From the IMG/VR virus record IMGVR_UViG_3300024999_000249, positions 1 through 35,634 of that record: a stretch of DNA of 35,634 nt. The stretch is one strand, 5' to 3'. Every line of letters begins with the position of its first letter. The stretch's first letter is position 1. This document shows positions 15,698 through 23,598 of this stretch, piece after piece. Below the pieces are notes generated by a model that was not told the DNA's origin, did not search any database, and was given only the letters and a program-made list of their open reading frames with translations. The stretch is from a virus. The position numbers and the translations under genes were made by a program.

Positions 15698-16657
15698 TTA
15701 ATCTTTTTTATTTTCAACATACCCATACTTATCTAATATCTTATCAAATTCATTATGAATATCATATTTAAACCAATACTTATCTTTATTATATCTCTTA
15801 CTATTAACATTAAAATCTATAATTGTATGTTTACCATTCTTCCAAGTTAATTCTTTAATCATAAAATGCGTAATAATATTATTATCTTGATATAATTCTA
15901 CTTTATATTTATCATCTACTTTATTATTGAATTCTTTAATGTAATCTCTTAATATTTTTATTTCTTCTGCAAAAGCAGGATTATTAATCATAACAAATTT
16001 ATCTGTGATTTTATGATTATTAGCAAATGAAGATTTACTATTACACAGAGGACATATGGAAGGAAAAGTACCATTCCCCATTAATGTACTTTCTCTACCC
16101 ATTTTTGATTCTTGTATTTCTGAATTGCAATTCTTACATATTCTAATATTATCTTTAAGGTATTTACTTTCTTTATAACTATTCTTTTGTATTTCAATAG
16201 ATAAATCATTTTCTATTATGTAATCAATAAGTCTATTAATAACATTATATTTATTGAGACAATCAATACATAAATCACCATGTCCTTTAATTGTCACAAA
16301 ACCTTCATTAAATTTAATACCATAATAATATATGGGTTTATCATAGTTTATATCACCTTTTCTATGATATTTGCCATTTCGCATATGTTTTTGATAAGAA
16401 GATGATTTATCACAATAACTACATGATCTAATATCTTTACCTGTCCATGATAATTTACCTTTTTGTAATGATATTCTTATAATTTCGTTCATTATAGGTA
16501 AATCAAAATTATAAGATAATTCTTCTTTTGCAATATTTATTATTTTTTGTGCAGATTCGGACACTTTATTATCTAAAAATAATAATTCTTGTGCCGTTAG
16601 TTTAATATCATATATTTTAGTGTTAATTGTGTTTATATTTATATTTGTGTTGCCCAT
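15698..16657 (-). CDS. Cys-rich multi-zinc hypothetical protein
   Basis: 319 residues from ATG 16657 (AAGGAG, spacing 7); the in-frame ATG at 16720 lies inside an upstream hairpin and is not used. Several zinc pairs: SCSYCDKSS, GDLCIDCLNKY and CKNC paired with ICPLCNSKS. The first two-thirds thus resemble a chain of zinc ribbons, and the C-terminus is a mixed alpha/beta region (FMIKELTWKNGKHTIIDF). I do not recognise the family; DNA or RNA binding is a guess. A long hairpin at 16707-16757 precedes the gene. Confidence 0.6.
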   Translation of the reverse strand: MGNTNININTINTKIYDIKLTAQELLFLDNKVSESAQKIINIAKEELSYNFDLPIMNEIIRISLQKGKLSWTGKDIRSCSYCDKSSSYQKHMRNGKYHRKGDINYDKPIYYYGIKFNEGFVTIKGHGDLCIDCLNKYNVINRLIDYIIENDLSIEIQKNSYKESKYLKDNIRICKNCNSEIQESKMGRESTLMGNGTFPSICPLCNSKSSFANNHKITDKFVMINNPAFAEEIKILRDYIKEFNNKVDDKYKVELYQDNNIITHFMIKELTWKNGKHTIIDFNVNSKRYNKDKYWFKYDIHNEFDKILDKYGYVENKKD

Positions 16658-16706
16658 AGAAAAACTCCTTCTATTAAATTTATAATAAAACATAAACTTT
16701 ATACTG

Positions 16707-16757
16707 ATTTTGGTTTTCACAAACTCAATAAAATCAATGGTTTGTGAAAACCAAAAT
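16707..16757. repeat. perfect 18-bp inverted repeat
   Basis: ATTTTGGTTTTCACAAAC (16707-16724) and GTTTGTGAAAACCAAAAT (16740-16757), 15-nt loop. It is the longest perfect hairpin in the window and lies between two genes. It lacks a T-run on either strand, so it may be an operator, an RNase III-type processing hairpin or a weak terminator. Confidence 0.65.
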
Positions 16758-16767
16758 CTCTAATTTT

Positions 16768-17073
16768 CTAATAATTTTCTATTTTCTCATCTATTCCTGC
16801 CAATCTATATAATTCATCTTTAATATAAATTTTTTCTCCATGCGTTCTATATATTTCTTGATTCTTATCCCTACAGATTACAGGGTTATTATTTTCTTTC
16901 CTACGAATTTCACATTCACCTTCGTTAGTGTAAATAATTTTAACTATATCTGTCTCAATTATATTAACAGGTTTATTAAAATCACATTTGCCACAGCAAA
17001 AAGCAATTTTTTGAACAGTATTATCTTTTTGATTTTCAATAATTTTATTTAATAAATCATTTATATTTTTCAT
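16768..17073 (-). CDS. hypothetical protein
   Basis: 101 residues from ATG 17073 with AAGGAG. Starts NINDLLNKIIENQKDN, then AFCCGKCDFNKPVNI, then CEIRRKENNNPVICRDKNQE; four Cys could form one zinc site. No known family. It ends 10 nt before the large hairpin. Confidence 0.55.
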   Translation of the reverse strand: MKNINDLLNKIIENQKDNTVQKIAFCCGKCDFNKPVNIIETDIVKIIYTNEGECEIRRKENNNPVICRDKNQEIYRTHGEKIYIKDELYRLAGIDEKIENY

Positions 17074-17082
17074 ATATTCTCC

Positions 17083-17499
17083 TTATTTAATTAATTCTTC
17101 GATCTCATCAATTGCTAACGAAACTTTCTTTTCATTTGATAATAAATTTTCTAATTGCAATTCTAATCTTTTTAACTTTCTATCTTCTTCCTCGTACTTT
17201 AATATTTCTAATTTTAATTTAATATCAGTAATCCATTCATCAATACTATAACCATAAATTATATATTCATCTTCTAAATCTAAATCAATAATAGATAATC
17301 TATACATATTTAATTTTACTAATAAAGCAGTTAATATCTCCTTATTAGGTACTTGGATATTATATTTTACTCCATCCAATTCTAAATTACAATTAGTTAA
17401 AGGTGAAAATCTCTTTTTAGTTTTTAAACTTTTCTTCTTCTCTTGAATCTGAAATTTTAATGCCATAATCTTTTCATCATTTACATTTTGTTTACTCAT
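17083..17499 (-). CDS. conserved phage hypothetical, coiled coil
   Basis: 138 residues from ATG 17499. N-terminal basic coil (KFQIQEKKKSLKTKKRFSP), then TNCNLELDGVKYNIQV, then a long C-terminal coiled coil rich in Leu, Glu and Lys (EEDRKLKRLELQLENLL). From memory it resembles a protein usually encoded next to the homologue of the upstream gene in Firmicutes phages. Function unknown. The ATG lies beside the stop of the upstream gene, so the two are probably translated together. Confidence 0.65.
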   Translation of the reverse strand: MSKQNVNDEKIMALKFQIQEKKKSLKTKKRFSPLTNCNLELDGVKYNIQVPNKEILTALLVKLNMYRLSIIDLDLEDEYIIYGYSIDEWITDIKLKLEILKYEEEDRKLKRLELQLENLLSNEKKVSLAIDEIEELIK

Positions 17500-17501
17500 G
17501 T

Positions 17502-18545
17502 CTACTTCCACTCCTTAATTAATTTTTTATTTGAATCGTATGTAACTAAATATTTGGGATTTATTTTATTAAATACTTGTTCCATTGATGCATCTTTAAT
17601 AATTATTTCATCCTTATGTCCTTTATTTAATGTATAAACATTATATTTATAGTCACTATTATAATAACTATAACCTCTATATCTTTCTATATGATATTTT
17701 ACATATTTATCATCAACTTGAATATAATATCTATGATATGAATATGCATGTTTATTTAAATTCTCTTTAAATTCAGATAATGTATAATCTTTATATTCAT
17801 CATACTTTTGTTCTCTAGTAGAATAATAACTACTTTTTAATAATTTATCAATTAAATCAGCATAATCATCAACACAATTTTCATCTACTATATCAATTAT
17901 ATTTCCTGTCAAAGATTTAATAGTAGTTATTTTACTCCATTTATTATCTCTGTCATAAAAGAAATATGATTTAGATTCTTTATTGTCATCATTGTTTTCA
18001 TAATATCTTCCTAGATAAATTAATTCATAATTTTGGTTAGTTTTATATGTCGCACCTAAAATCATATTCTTACTATCAAACTTTTTCTTTTCATGTCTTA
18101 AATTATTAATTTCAACCATTTCTTTATAATCAGGGGAGTCTACCGGAATCATAATTAAATCCTTTCCATCCCATCCGTAAACAAATTCTCCTTCTAACCC
18201 TTTCCCTTTAATTGACGAAGTATTTTCTAGGATGTATAAAAGATTTTCTATTGTGATCTCGAATTCGAAGTCTCTGCTATCATATACTCTGCAATATGCT
18301 TGTCTATGGTTCCAGTCACTTTTGTAGTCACCAACTTTCTTATTTAATACAAATCCTGAAGTTGGTTCATTGGGGAATTCTTGTGGTTCAATTTTATAAT
18401 CTCTCCAGCTATTCCAGCTAATTTCTTTACGCAATTTACCTTTTTGATCATAGTAAATAACGTATGCTAACTTTTTTGTATATGTATCATTGCGATTCTG
18501 AAAACCTACCTTGATAGTTTTAGGTATGAAAATATTTGTTTTTAT
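17502..18545 (-). CDS. conserved phage hypothetical with ATA start
   Basis: Open from 18434 by the usual rules, but the same frame runs 37 codons further to an ATA at 18543-18545, 8 nt after a perfect AAAGGAGG. The added residues (NIFIPKTIKVGFQNRNDTY, then KLAYVIYYDQKGKLR) read like a conserved N-terminus and include Lys-Thr-Ile-Lys-Val-Gly-Phe-Gln, which I recall from the same family in other phages. Body: EISWNSWRDYKIEPQEF, ENLLYILENTSSIKGKGL, EFVYGWDGKDLIMIPV. 347 residues in all; role unknown. It is the first gene after the promoter at 18580-18608 and its flanking operator repeat. Confidence 0.7.
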   Translation of the reverse strand: MKTNIFIPKTIKVGFQNRNDTYTKKLAYVIYYDQKGKLRKEISWNSWRDYKIEPQEFPNEPTSGFVLNKKVGDYKSDWNHRQAYCRVYDSRDFEFEITIENLLYILENTSSIKGKGLEGEFVYGWDGKDLIMIPVDSPDYKEMVEINNLRHEKKKFDSKNMILGATYKTNQNYELIYLGRYYENNDDNKESKSYFFYDRDNKWSKITTIKSLTGNIIDIVDENCVDDYADLIDKLLKSSYYSTREQKYDEYKDYTLSEFKENLNKHAYSYHRYYIQVDDKYVKYHIERYRGYSYYNSDYKYNVYTLNKGHKDEIIIKDASMEQVFNKINPKYLVTYDSNKKLIKEWK

Positions 18546-18564
18546 AAGATTAACCTCCTTTGTT

Positions 18565-18618
18565 ATTTTAGGTATGTTTATTATACAATTATATTATCAT
18601 TCTGTCAATACCTAAAAT
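18565..18618. promoter_or_regulatory. inverted operator-like repeat flanking a promoter
   Basis: ATTTTAGGTAT (18565-18575) and ATACCTAAAAT (18608-18618) are perfect 11-bp inverted copies placed just after the -10 and just before the -35 of the promoter between them. A third copy of TTTTAGGTATG lies at 18518-18528 in the first codons of the gene. The arrangement fits a repressor site. Confidence 0.6.
18580..18608 (-). promoter_or_regulatory. promoter
   Basis: Minus-strand TTGACA (18603-18608), 17-nt spacer GAATGATAATATAATTG, TATAAT (18580-18585). Same spacer family as at 7673 and 10959. Reads into the ATA-start gene. Confidence 0.75.
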
Positions 18619-18663
18619 CATTACCAATCTAATTTTTTGTTTTAATTTATTTCTTCTTTCTTT

Positions 18664-18846
18664 CTATGGTTCAAATTGGTTATACTTTGACACAGTAATA
18701 CTAATTCCATTTGTAATATAAATACCTTCTTTATTATTTTTAAGACATTCATTTAATTCTTCTTCAGATATTTTTTCTATTATTATGCCATGTTTTCTTA
18801 ACATTTCATCTACTTGTTTGTTTCTTTCAGTTTTATTATATTTCAT
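18664..18846 (-). CDS. small hypothetical protein
   Basis: 60 residues from ATG 18846 (AAAGGA, spacing 8). MKYNKTERNKQVDEMLRK, then EKISEEELNECLKNNKEG and a short C-terminal strand. Charged, mostly helical; no family recognised. Confidence 0.55.
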   Translation of the reverse strand: MKYNKTERNKQVDEMLRKHGIIIEKISEEELNECLKNNKEGIYITNGISITVSKYNQFEP

Positions 18847-18870
18847 AAATATTTTCCTTTGCATTAATTT

Positions 18871-19029
18871 TTATCCAAAATATTCATCTACTTCATTATC
18901 TAATGCATAATCAATATTTGATTCTCCACATGTCGGACAATAATTAACTTCATTTATCTCTCTACTATTAACTATAGTAATTTTAAAAATCTGTCCACAT
19001 TCTTTACATTTAAAATATTCTGTAAACAT
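18871..19029 (-). CDS. small zinc-ribbon protein
   Basis: 52 residues from ATG 19029 behind AGGAGG. KCKECGQIFKI and YCPTCGESN give one zinc ribbon; the C-terminus is acidic. Typical tiny phage zinc protein of unknown role. It is the first gene after the inverted repeat at 19104-19181. Confidence 0.65.
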   Translation of the reverse strand: MFTEYFKCKECGQIFKITIVNSREINEVNYCPTCGESNIDYALDNEVDEYFG

Positions 19030-19103
19030 AATTAAAATTTATCCTCCTAAATTTATTAGTATATTATATGTATATCTTATATTATATTTGGTTATAATAT
19101 TAT

Positions 19104-19181
19104 TAGAGAAATTGATATGCTTTTATAGCAATATTACTTCCTATGTTTTTATTGTATATATTATGCATACCAATTTCTCTA
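19104..19181. repeat. 17-bp inverted repeat with one mismatch
   Basis: TAGAGAAATTGATATGC (19104-19120) is matched by an inverted copy at 19165-19181 with one mismatch; the loop is 44 nt. It lies between the HNH gene and the next operon, so it may act as operator or terminator-like hairpin. Confidence 0.5.
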
Positions 19182-19211
19182 TTTAGATATACTATACTTT
19201 ATAAATATATA

Positions 19212-20003
19212 TTATGATTTACCTGCAAACTTACCATAATATTTTTGTCTCATCTCTTCAGCAAATTTACCTGCTTCATGTACATCTGTAAATTCACCTA
19301 ATGTTTTACCTTTTTTATTAATCTGCAATCTTACTAACCATAAACCTCTTTGTTTATCAAACAACACATTTCTATAACCAGATGAATTATTAGAATTTTT
19401 ACTTTTTCTATTTTTAGTATTATTTGAATTAGTGGTAATTCTAAGATTATCTTTTCTATTATCTAAAGTATCATGATTTCTATGATCTACATATTCTCCT
19501 TTCTTAGCATTTAATAATAAAATATGCAAACAATATGTAATAAGTTTTGGTTCTCCATTTACTAATTCCCATTTTGTTGCTCTTGCATATTGTGTTTTTG
19601 TATTCTTAGAATTTTTAATACACCATCTTAATCCAAAAGACTTTACATATTCTAAATCTTCTGTATCTATAACAGTAATTACTTCTTCATCTTTTGCAGT
19701 TTTCATTATTATTTTTGTGATATTACCGTTAATTATATATTTATTAAATTCACTATTATACAACTCATTATTTGCAATTTTTTGAGCAACATTTTCTTTA
19801 TATTTGTCTTTATTTAATATGTAATTTTCATGATTATGTTTATGATGACATATTTTACATCTTGCATTAAGTCCACCTTTTGCATTTTTATTTTTACCAA
19901 AATTATTTAAATTCGCTTCTAACCATTCACCACAATTTCTACATTGCTTATATAACATTCCGTCTATTTCTTTATGTATTTCTTCATATTTATTATATGC
20001 CAA
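19212..20003 (-). CDS. HNH homing endonuclease with AP2 domain
   Basis: About 263 residues. N-terminal zinc motif QCRNCGEWLE with RCKICHHKHNHEN, a middle strand region (EEVITVIDTEDLEYVKSFG), the HNH core HILLLNAKKGEYVDHRNHD followed by TLDNRKDNLRI, and an AP2-like DNA-binding domain (SGYRNVLFDKQRGLWLVRL). Such genes are free-standing mobile endonucleases in phages. TTG 20003 is chosen: GGAG lies 9 nt upstream and no ATG is close. An inverted repeat at 20087-20129 lies just upstream. Confidence 0.85.
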   Translation of the reverse strand: MAYNKYEEIHKEIDGMLYKQCRNCGEWLEANLNNFGKNKNAKGGLNARCKICHHKHNHENYILNKDKYKENVAQKIANNELYNSEFNKYIINGNITKIIMKTAKDEEVITVIDTEDLEYVKSFGLRWCIKNSKNTKTQYARATKWELVNGEPKLITYCLHILLLNAKKGEYVDHRNHDTLDNRKDNLRITTNSNNTKNRKSKNSNNSSGYRNVLFDKQRGLWLVRLQINKKGKTLGEFTDVHEAGKFAEEMRQKYYGKFAGKS

Positions 20004-20086
20004 TATGTATTTCTCCTTTTTTAAATTTAAAATAAATATCAAAATTGGATTAAATATTTTATGTAAATAATTAATTTAATCTTTTT

Positions 20087-20129
20087 CTACATATAGTATT
20101 TATATTAATTTAATACATACTATATGTAG
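20087..20129. repeat. 13-bp inverted repeat upstream of HNH gene
   Basis: CTACATATAGTAT (20087-20099) and ATACTATATGTAG (20117-20129), 17-nt loop. Sits 10 nt after the stop of the preceding gene and about 85 nt before the HNH start. A related repeat precedes the second HNH gene. Confidence 0.6.
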
Positions 20130-20138
20130 TATACTAAT

Positions 20139-20369
20139 TTACTCTTCTACAATTTCCACTTCATCATCAAACACATATGCCCAATAATTCCCTTTTTCAT
20201 GGATAAATATATCATCTATCTCCCACAAACTATCATTAACATCAATTTGTCCTATTGATTCTTCCATTTCTTCTTTAGTTAATTCATATAATCTTTTTGC
20301 TTCAACAATATCACCAATTTTATGATCTGAAATACTATCATTATTAAATTTTAATATTTTTACCTTCAT
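20139..20369 (-). CDS. small acidic hypothetical protein
   Basis: 76 residues from ATG 20369 with GAGGAG. MKVKILKFNNDSISDHK, IGDIVEAKRLYELTK and a C-terminal acidic strand EVEIVEE. Beta-rich SH3-like shape is plausible; no family recognised. The ribosome binding site overlaps the end of the upstream gene. Confidence 0.6.
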   Translation of the reverse strand: MKVKILKFNNDSISDHKIGDIVEAKRLYELTKEEMEESIGQIDVNDSLWEIDDIFIHEKGNYWAYVFDDEVEIVEE

Positions 20370-20375
20370 ATGTAT

Positions 20376-20675
20376 CTACTCCTCTGCTTCCCAAGTATTT
20401 AAAATCTCATATGCTTCACTATAACCAGACCAATTATCTACTCCTGTATATTTAATTGCTTCAAGAAAATTACTATCCTTCACTAACTCTTCATATTCTG
20501 CTTTTGTAATAGTTACTGTTTCTTCCTTCTTCTTAAAATCTTTGCAAGCACCAGGACTACAATGATTTGTACTACAATTATCTTTTGTTTTACAATACAT
20601 ATCATTTTTACATAATTCATCATTAAATTGTTTTGAGCAATCAAAACAACAATCTACATTATTGTATTCGTTCAT
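20376..20675 (-). CDS. Cys-rich small protein
   Basis: 99 residues from ATG 20675 (AAAGGAG). The first 46 residues hold ten Cys (CCFDCSKQFNDELCKND, MYCKTKDNCSTNHCSPGAC), suggesting two zinc sites; the C-terminal half is helical (TKAEYEELVKDSNFLEAIK). This pattern is frequent in short early phage proteins. Function unknown. Confidence 0.6.
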   Translation of the reverse strand: MNEYNNVDCCFDCSKQFNDELCKNDMYCKTKDNCSTNHCSPGACKDFKKKEETVTITKAEYEELVKDSNFLEAIKYTGVDNWSGYSEAYEILNTWEAEE

Positions 20676-20716
20676 ATGTATTATTCTCCTTTGTTTATTA
20701 AATTTTTATATTATTT

Positions 20717-20863
20717 TTACTTCAAATGCCATGCGTTCATTGCTCCACTTAATGCGCCATTATCACCAAACATTAACCAACCACAGAACACAAGAAAAAC
20801 AGCAGTAACCATATGACTGACTTCAATATTACCTACAATTTTAGTGTTTAATAATTCTTTCAT
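20717..20863 (-). CDS. 48-residue single-span membrane protein
   Basis: MKELLNTKIVGNIEVSH followed by one hydrophobic span (MVTAVFLVFCGWLMFG, about 18-33) and a short tail GDNGALSGAMNAWHLK. ATG 20863 has AAAGGAGAG. Its codon use is less AT-biased than its neighbours. It lies directly downstream of the structured RNA candidate, so that RNA may be its leader. It could be holin-like or an inhibitor of a membrane process; nothing in the sequence decides. Confidence 0.65.
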   Translation of the reverse strand: MKELLNTKIVGNIEVSHMVTAVFLVFCGWLMFGDNGALSGAMNAWHLK

Positions 20864-20919
20864 GATAAAATCTCTCCTTTTTATTTTATTAATTTATTTT
20901 ATTTATTATTTTTTAAATA

Positions 20920-21036
20920 TAATAAGAAGTGTGCACAACCTAACAGCTTCAACCACCTATTTCTAGGTTGTGGGTTTCTCAAGGTTACTGGTCTATTATG
21001 CCTAATGTTAACCTTTTTTCGATACACTTCTTATTA
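20920..21036 (-). ncRNA. structured RNA candidate, three-way junction
   Basis: A 13-bp closing stem (20920-20932 with 21024-21036) encloses two hairpins: 20934-20942 with 20964-20972 (9 bp, 21-nt loop) and 20981-20987 with 21009-21015 (7 bp, 21-nt loop). All pairs are perfect. The segment is clearly GC-richer than its surroundings and has no ORF. On the minus strand it lies 57 nt before the ATG of the 48-residue membrane protein. I compared it from memory with hammerhead, twister, pistol, purine and tetrahydrofolate classes and saw no match. Strand is inferred from gene direction. Confidence 0.6.
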
Positions 21037-21075
21037 AAATTTTAAAACTTACATAAAAACAATTCTATAATATCA

Positions 21076-21630
21076 TTATTCAATCACTTCAATCTTAATC
21101 TTCTTACCACATAAATCATACATTAAATCTTCTACATCTTGATTTCCAATCATATATCCTCTATTATAATAATGCCATCCACTATTTTCATCTACATTAT
21201 CATCTTCGTAAAATTTTACAATCCCAACTATCTCATTAGATTCTATTTCTTTTTCTCTGAGATATTTAAATATAAAATTATTTACTAATCCTTCTACTGA
21301 ATCTAGAGTTTCTTCAAATCTTCCATCACCAACACTGTCACTACTTATATAAAATTTAAATAATTCACCTTTATATTCTGCTTCACCATTGAAATATATA
21401 AATATTTCATAATCTTGACCATGATTACTAGAATCTGCTTGGACATTATGTTTTTCTTCAATAATTTTCACTTCATATTTTTCTTCTAAAATTTTAATTG
21501 CTTCTATAACAATTTTATCTAATTTTTCTTTTAAATTTAGACAATTAATTTCATCATTTAAACATTTTCTTTCTGCATCATATCCAGTATATTCTTTCTT
21601 GCAAATAGAACATCTAAAAATATTTTCCAT
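21076..21630 (-). CDS. hypothetical protein with N-terminal zinc motif
   Basis: 184 residues from ATG 21630 (AAAGGAG). FRCSICKKEYTGYDAERKC at the start is a Cys-pair motif, then a helix (LKEKLDKIVIEAIKILEE) and a beta-rich body (QDYEIFIYFNGEAEYKG). Similar Cys-headed proteins are found in Firmicutes phages but I cannot assign a function. Its stop lies about 40 nt from the structured RNA. Confidence 0.6.
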   Translation of the reverse strand: MENIFRCSICKKEYTGYDAERKCLNDEINCLNLKEKLDKIVIEAIKILEEKYEVKIIEEKHNVQADSSNHGQDYEIFIYFNGEAEYKGELFKFYISSDSVGDGRFEETLDSVEGLVNNFIFKYLREKEIESNEIVGIVKFYEDDNVDENSGWHYYNRGYMIGNQDVEDLMYDLCGKKIKIEVIE

Positions 21631-21644
21631 AATTTATTCTCCTT

Positions 21645-22079
21645 TTAATTAGTTTTATATTTTTCAATATACTCATTCACATTTTTAATATCTTTCATAG
21701 ATTTAAAATTCATTAATTTCACATTAGAATCTCCAAATCTATCAAAACTTTCTTCTCTATACCATGATATTAATACAGGATATTCATCTTCTGATGGAAT
21801 TAATGTATCCTCATTAATATTATTTAATAGAAATTCTTCTAATTCAGATATATCTTTTATTAAAAGACAATCATCTTCATCTTCGCTTTCACAATTAAAA
21901 TCTTCAAATACTACATCTAATTCATCTAATATATCATACAAACTATTAAACATTGGAATATCTCCACCACAATAATTTTCTGCACCATGTTCAAGAAACC
22001 ATTTTAATAATATTACAAATTCTGAATGATTATTTACAATACATTGATTTTGATGAAATGTATAATCTTTTAATGCCAT
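21645..22079 (-). CDS. acidic hypothetical protein
   Basis: 144 residues from ATG 22079 with GGAGGG. Strongly acidic in the middle (CESEDEDDCLLIKDISELEE), otherwise mixed alpha/beta (EFVILLKWFLEHGAENYCGG). DNA-mimic behaviour is possible for such acidic phage proteins but unproven here. Followed after 14 nt by the zinc-headed gene. Confidence 0.55.
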   Translation of the reverse strand: MALKDYTFHQNQCIVNNHSEFVILLKWFLEHGAENYCGGDIPMFNSLYDILDELDVVFEDFNCESEDEDDCLLIKDISELEEFLLNNINEDTLIPSEDEYPVLISWYREESFDRFGDSNVKLMNFKSMKDIKNVNEYIEKYKTN

Positions 22080-22122
22080 AATTTATTTATCCCTCCTATT
22101 TTTGGATCGAACTTATCTTTTA

Positions 22123-22407
22123 TTAATTTCCTCCTTTTTCTTCTCTACATAAACTCTCATGAATACTACAAGCAATACTAATATATTCTACTATTTCATG
22201 TAATTCTTCTCTTAATCCTAATTGATCTGCTAATTCTTCAGCAAATCTTTGATATTCTTCCCATGTGATATTAGAAATAAAATTTTTAACTATTTCTTCG
22301 TCATGTTCTAAATCAATTGCCATTTTTAAAATAAATTCTTTAAATTCATCAATTGCAATATTAATATTTTCTTCTCTTTGTTCTTTAGTCATTTCTGTAA
22401 ATTTCAT
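22123..22407 (-). CDS. small helical acidic protein
   Basis: 94 residues, all-helical (KFTEMTKEQREENINIAIDE, FAEELADQLGLREELHEIV). Its ATG overlaps the TGA of the upstream gene (ATGA), with AGGAG upstream, so translation is coupled. No family recognised. Confidence 0.6.
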   Translation of the reverse strand: MKFTEMTKEQREENINIAIDEFKEFILKMAIDLEHDEEIVKNFISNITWEEYQRFAEELADQLGLREELHEIVEYISIACSIHESLCREEKGGN

Positions 22408-22673
22408 AATTCTTCTCCTGCTAATTTCAATACATTCTCAATTGCTTTTTTAGTTGATATTAATTTGCCTTTATGTTTATTTAAAATATCTTGAGTTACA
22501 TTAGGCAATTCAATTGTAAAAGCACCATTAGAATTAAACCAAAAAGAAAATCCACTTTTAAAAATTATGTATATTTTCTTATCGTGTTGAAGTACACCTT
22601 TAATTACTTCATCTTTTAAACATTCTAATTCTTCAAATTTATTAGATATATAACCATTCTTTTTATCTAACAT
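22404..22673 (-). CDS. small hypothetical protein
   Basis: 89 residues from ATG 22673 behind AAAGGAG. MLDKKNGYISNKFEELEC, a beta section (KKIYIIFKSGFSFWFNSNG) and a C-terminal helix. Ends in TGA overlapping the next ATG. No family recognised. Confidence 0.6.
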   Translation of the reverse strand: MLDKKNGYISNKFEELECLKDEVIKGVLQHDKKIYIIFKSGFSFWFNSNGAFTIELPNVTQDILNKHKGKLISTKKAIENVLKLAGEEL

Positions 22674-22730
22674 AGTAAATCAATCTCCTTTTATTTTATA
22701 TTTTTTATTTTATTAAACCATATTTTGGTT

Positions 22731-22934
22731 TTAATAATCTACACATCTCAATATCCACTCAGGTACATCCATAAAATTTTTAATCTTATCTATATTGCTA
22801 CCATCAGGAAAAGAGCAATATTTTTTATTATCATTTATCATATTAGAAATATGTTCTTTTTCAGTTTGACTAAGTATTAACATAATTGGTTCTTCTGTTG
22901 AATTATAATATGTATTGCCGATTTTAACTATCAT
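22731..22934 (-). CDS. small hypothetical protein
   Basis: 67 residues from ATG 22934 (GGAG). MIVKIGNTYYNSTEEPIMLI then LSQTEKEHISNMINDNKKY. The pattern of a short strand pair plus a helix recurs in phage early genes; function unknown. Confidence 0.55.
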   Translation of the reverse strand: MIVKIGNTYYNSTEEPIMLILSQTEKEHISNMINDNKKYCSFPDGSNIDKIKNFMDVPEWILRCVDY

Positions 22935-22960
22935 ATTATTTCTCCTATACTGTTTATGTA

Positions 22961-23545
22961 TTATTCTTTACCAAATAATTCTATTCTTTTTAATCTTGCA
23001 AATTCACATGCCTTGTCAAATTCATTTATTCCAAATTCCCATTTAAATTTCTCACCATTTCTCATTATTTGAACCCAATATTCTTGTTTTCCTCCATATT
23101 TAGTAATAAGATTAACATTTCTTACTCCAGTTTTACTATTAGAATTAGATTTATTTCTTAATTGCCCATTAAGCATACTAGTAATTAATTCTAAATTTAT
23201 TTTTCTATTATCTAGTGTATTATGATTTATGTGATTTATATGATTTAGCAAGTCAGTATTTACACCTAATATAATATTATGTAAATATATCGTTTTACAT
23301 TTTTGATTACCATTATCATCTTTATAATAATATGTATTTACTGCATAATTTAGTTCTTCACTATTTTTGCCTTTTTTCGATCCTCTAATATGCCATGAAT
23401 AATTTAAATCAATTAATTTCTGTAAATCTTCTTTGTCTATAATAGTTTCATCAATTGGTTGTTTCCATCTATTTTTAAGAATAACAAATGCAGAATTACC
23501 TTCAATTCTATATTCATTAAACCCATTAAAATAACCCTTTGCTAT
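22961..23545 (-). CDS. HNH homing endonuclease, probable ATA start
   Basis: 194 residues from ATA 23543-23545, 6 nt after GAGGGG; an upstream in-frame ATG at 23584 has no ribosome binding site. Layout: GNSAFVILKNRWKQPIDETI, then a Lys-rich linker, the HNH core TIYLHNIILGVNTDLLNHIN plus HNTLDNRKINLELIT, then SKTGVRNVNLITKYGG and YWVQIMRNGEKFKWEFG, an AP2-like DNA-binding part. It is related in plan to the HNH protein at 19212-20003 but lacks its N-terminal zinc motif. An inverted repeat at 23599-23645 lies just upstream. Confidence 0.8.
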   Translation of the reverse strand: MAKGYFNGFNEYRIEGNSAFVILKNRWKQPIDETIIDKEDLQKLIDLNYSWHIRGSKKGKNSEELNYAVNTYYYKDDNGNQKCKTIYLHNIILGVNTDLLNHINHINHNTLDNRKINLELITSMLNGQLRNKSNSNSKTGVRNVNLITKYGGKQEYWVQIMRNGEKFKWEFGINEFDKACEFARLKRIELFGKE

Positions 23546-23598
23546 ATTTATCCCCTCTTTCAATATTATTATCATATCAGGCATTTAACATGATTTTA

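Noticed and set aside
20920-21036. tRNA, or a known riboswitch or ribozyme
   Set aside because: No acceptor or T-loop sequence for a tRNA; hammerhead CUGANGA core, purine and tetrahydrofolate cores are absent as far as I can compare by eye.
15469-23593. Shared 14-mer GCATTTAACATGAT near 15469 and 23581 as an attachment or repeat site
   Set aside because: Short, AT-rich, only two copies and no shared context; chance or a minor shared regulatory word is more likely.
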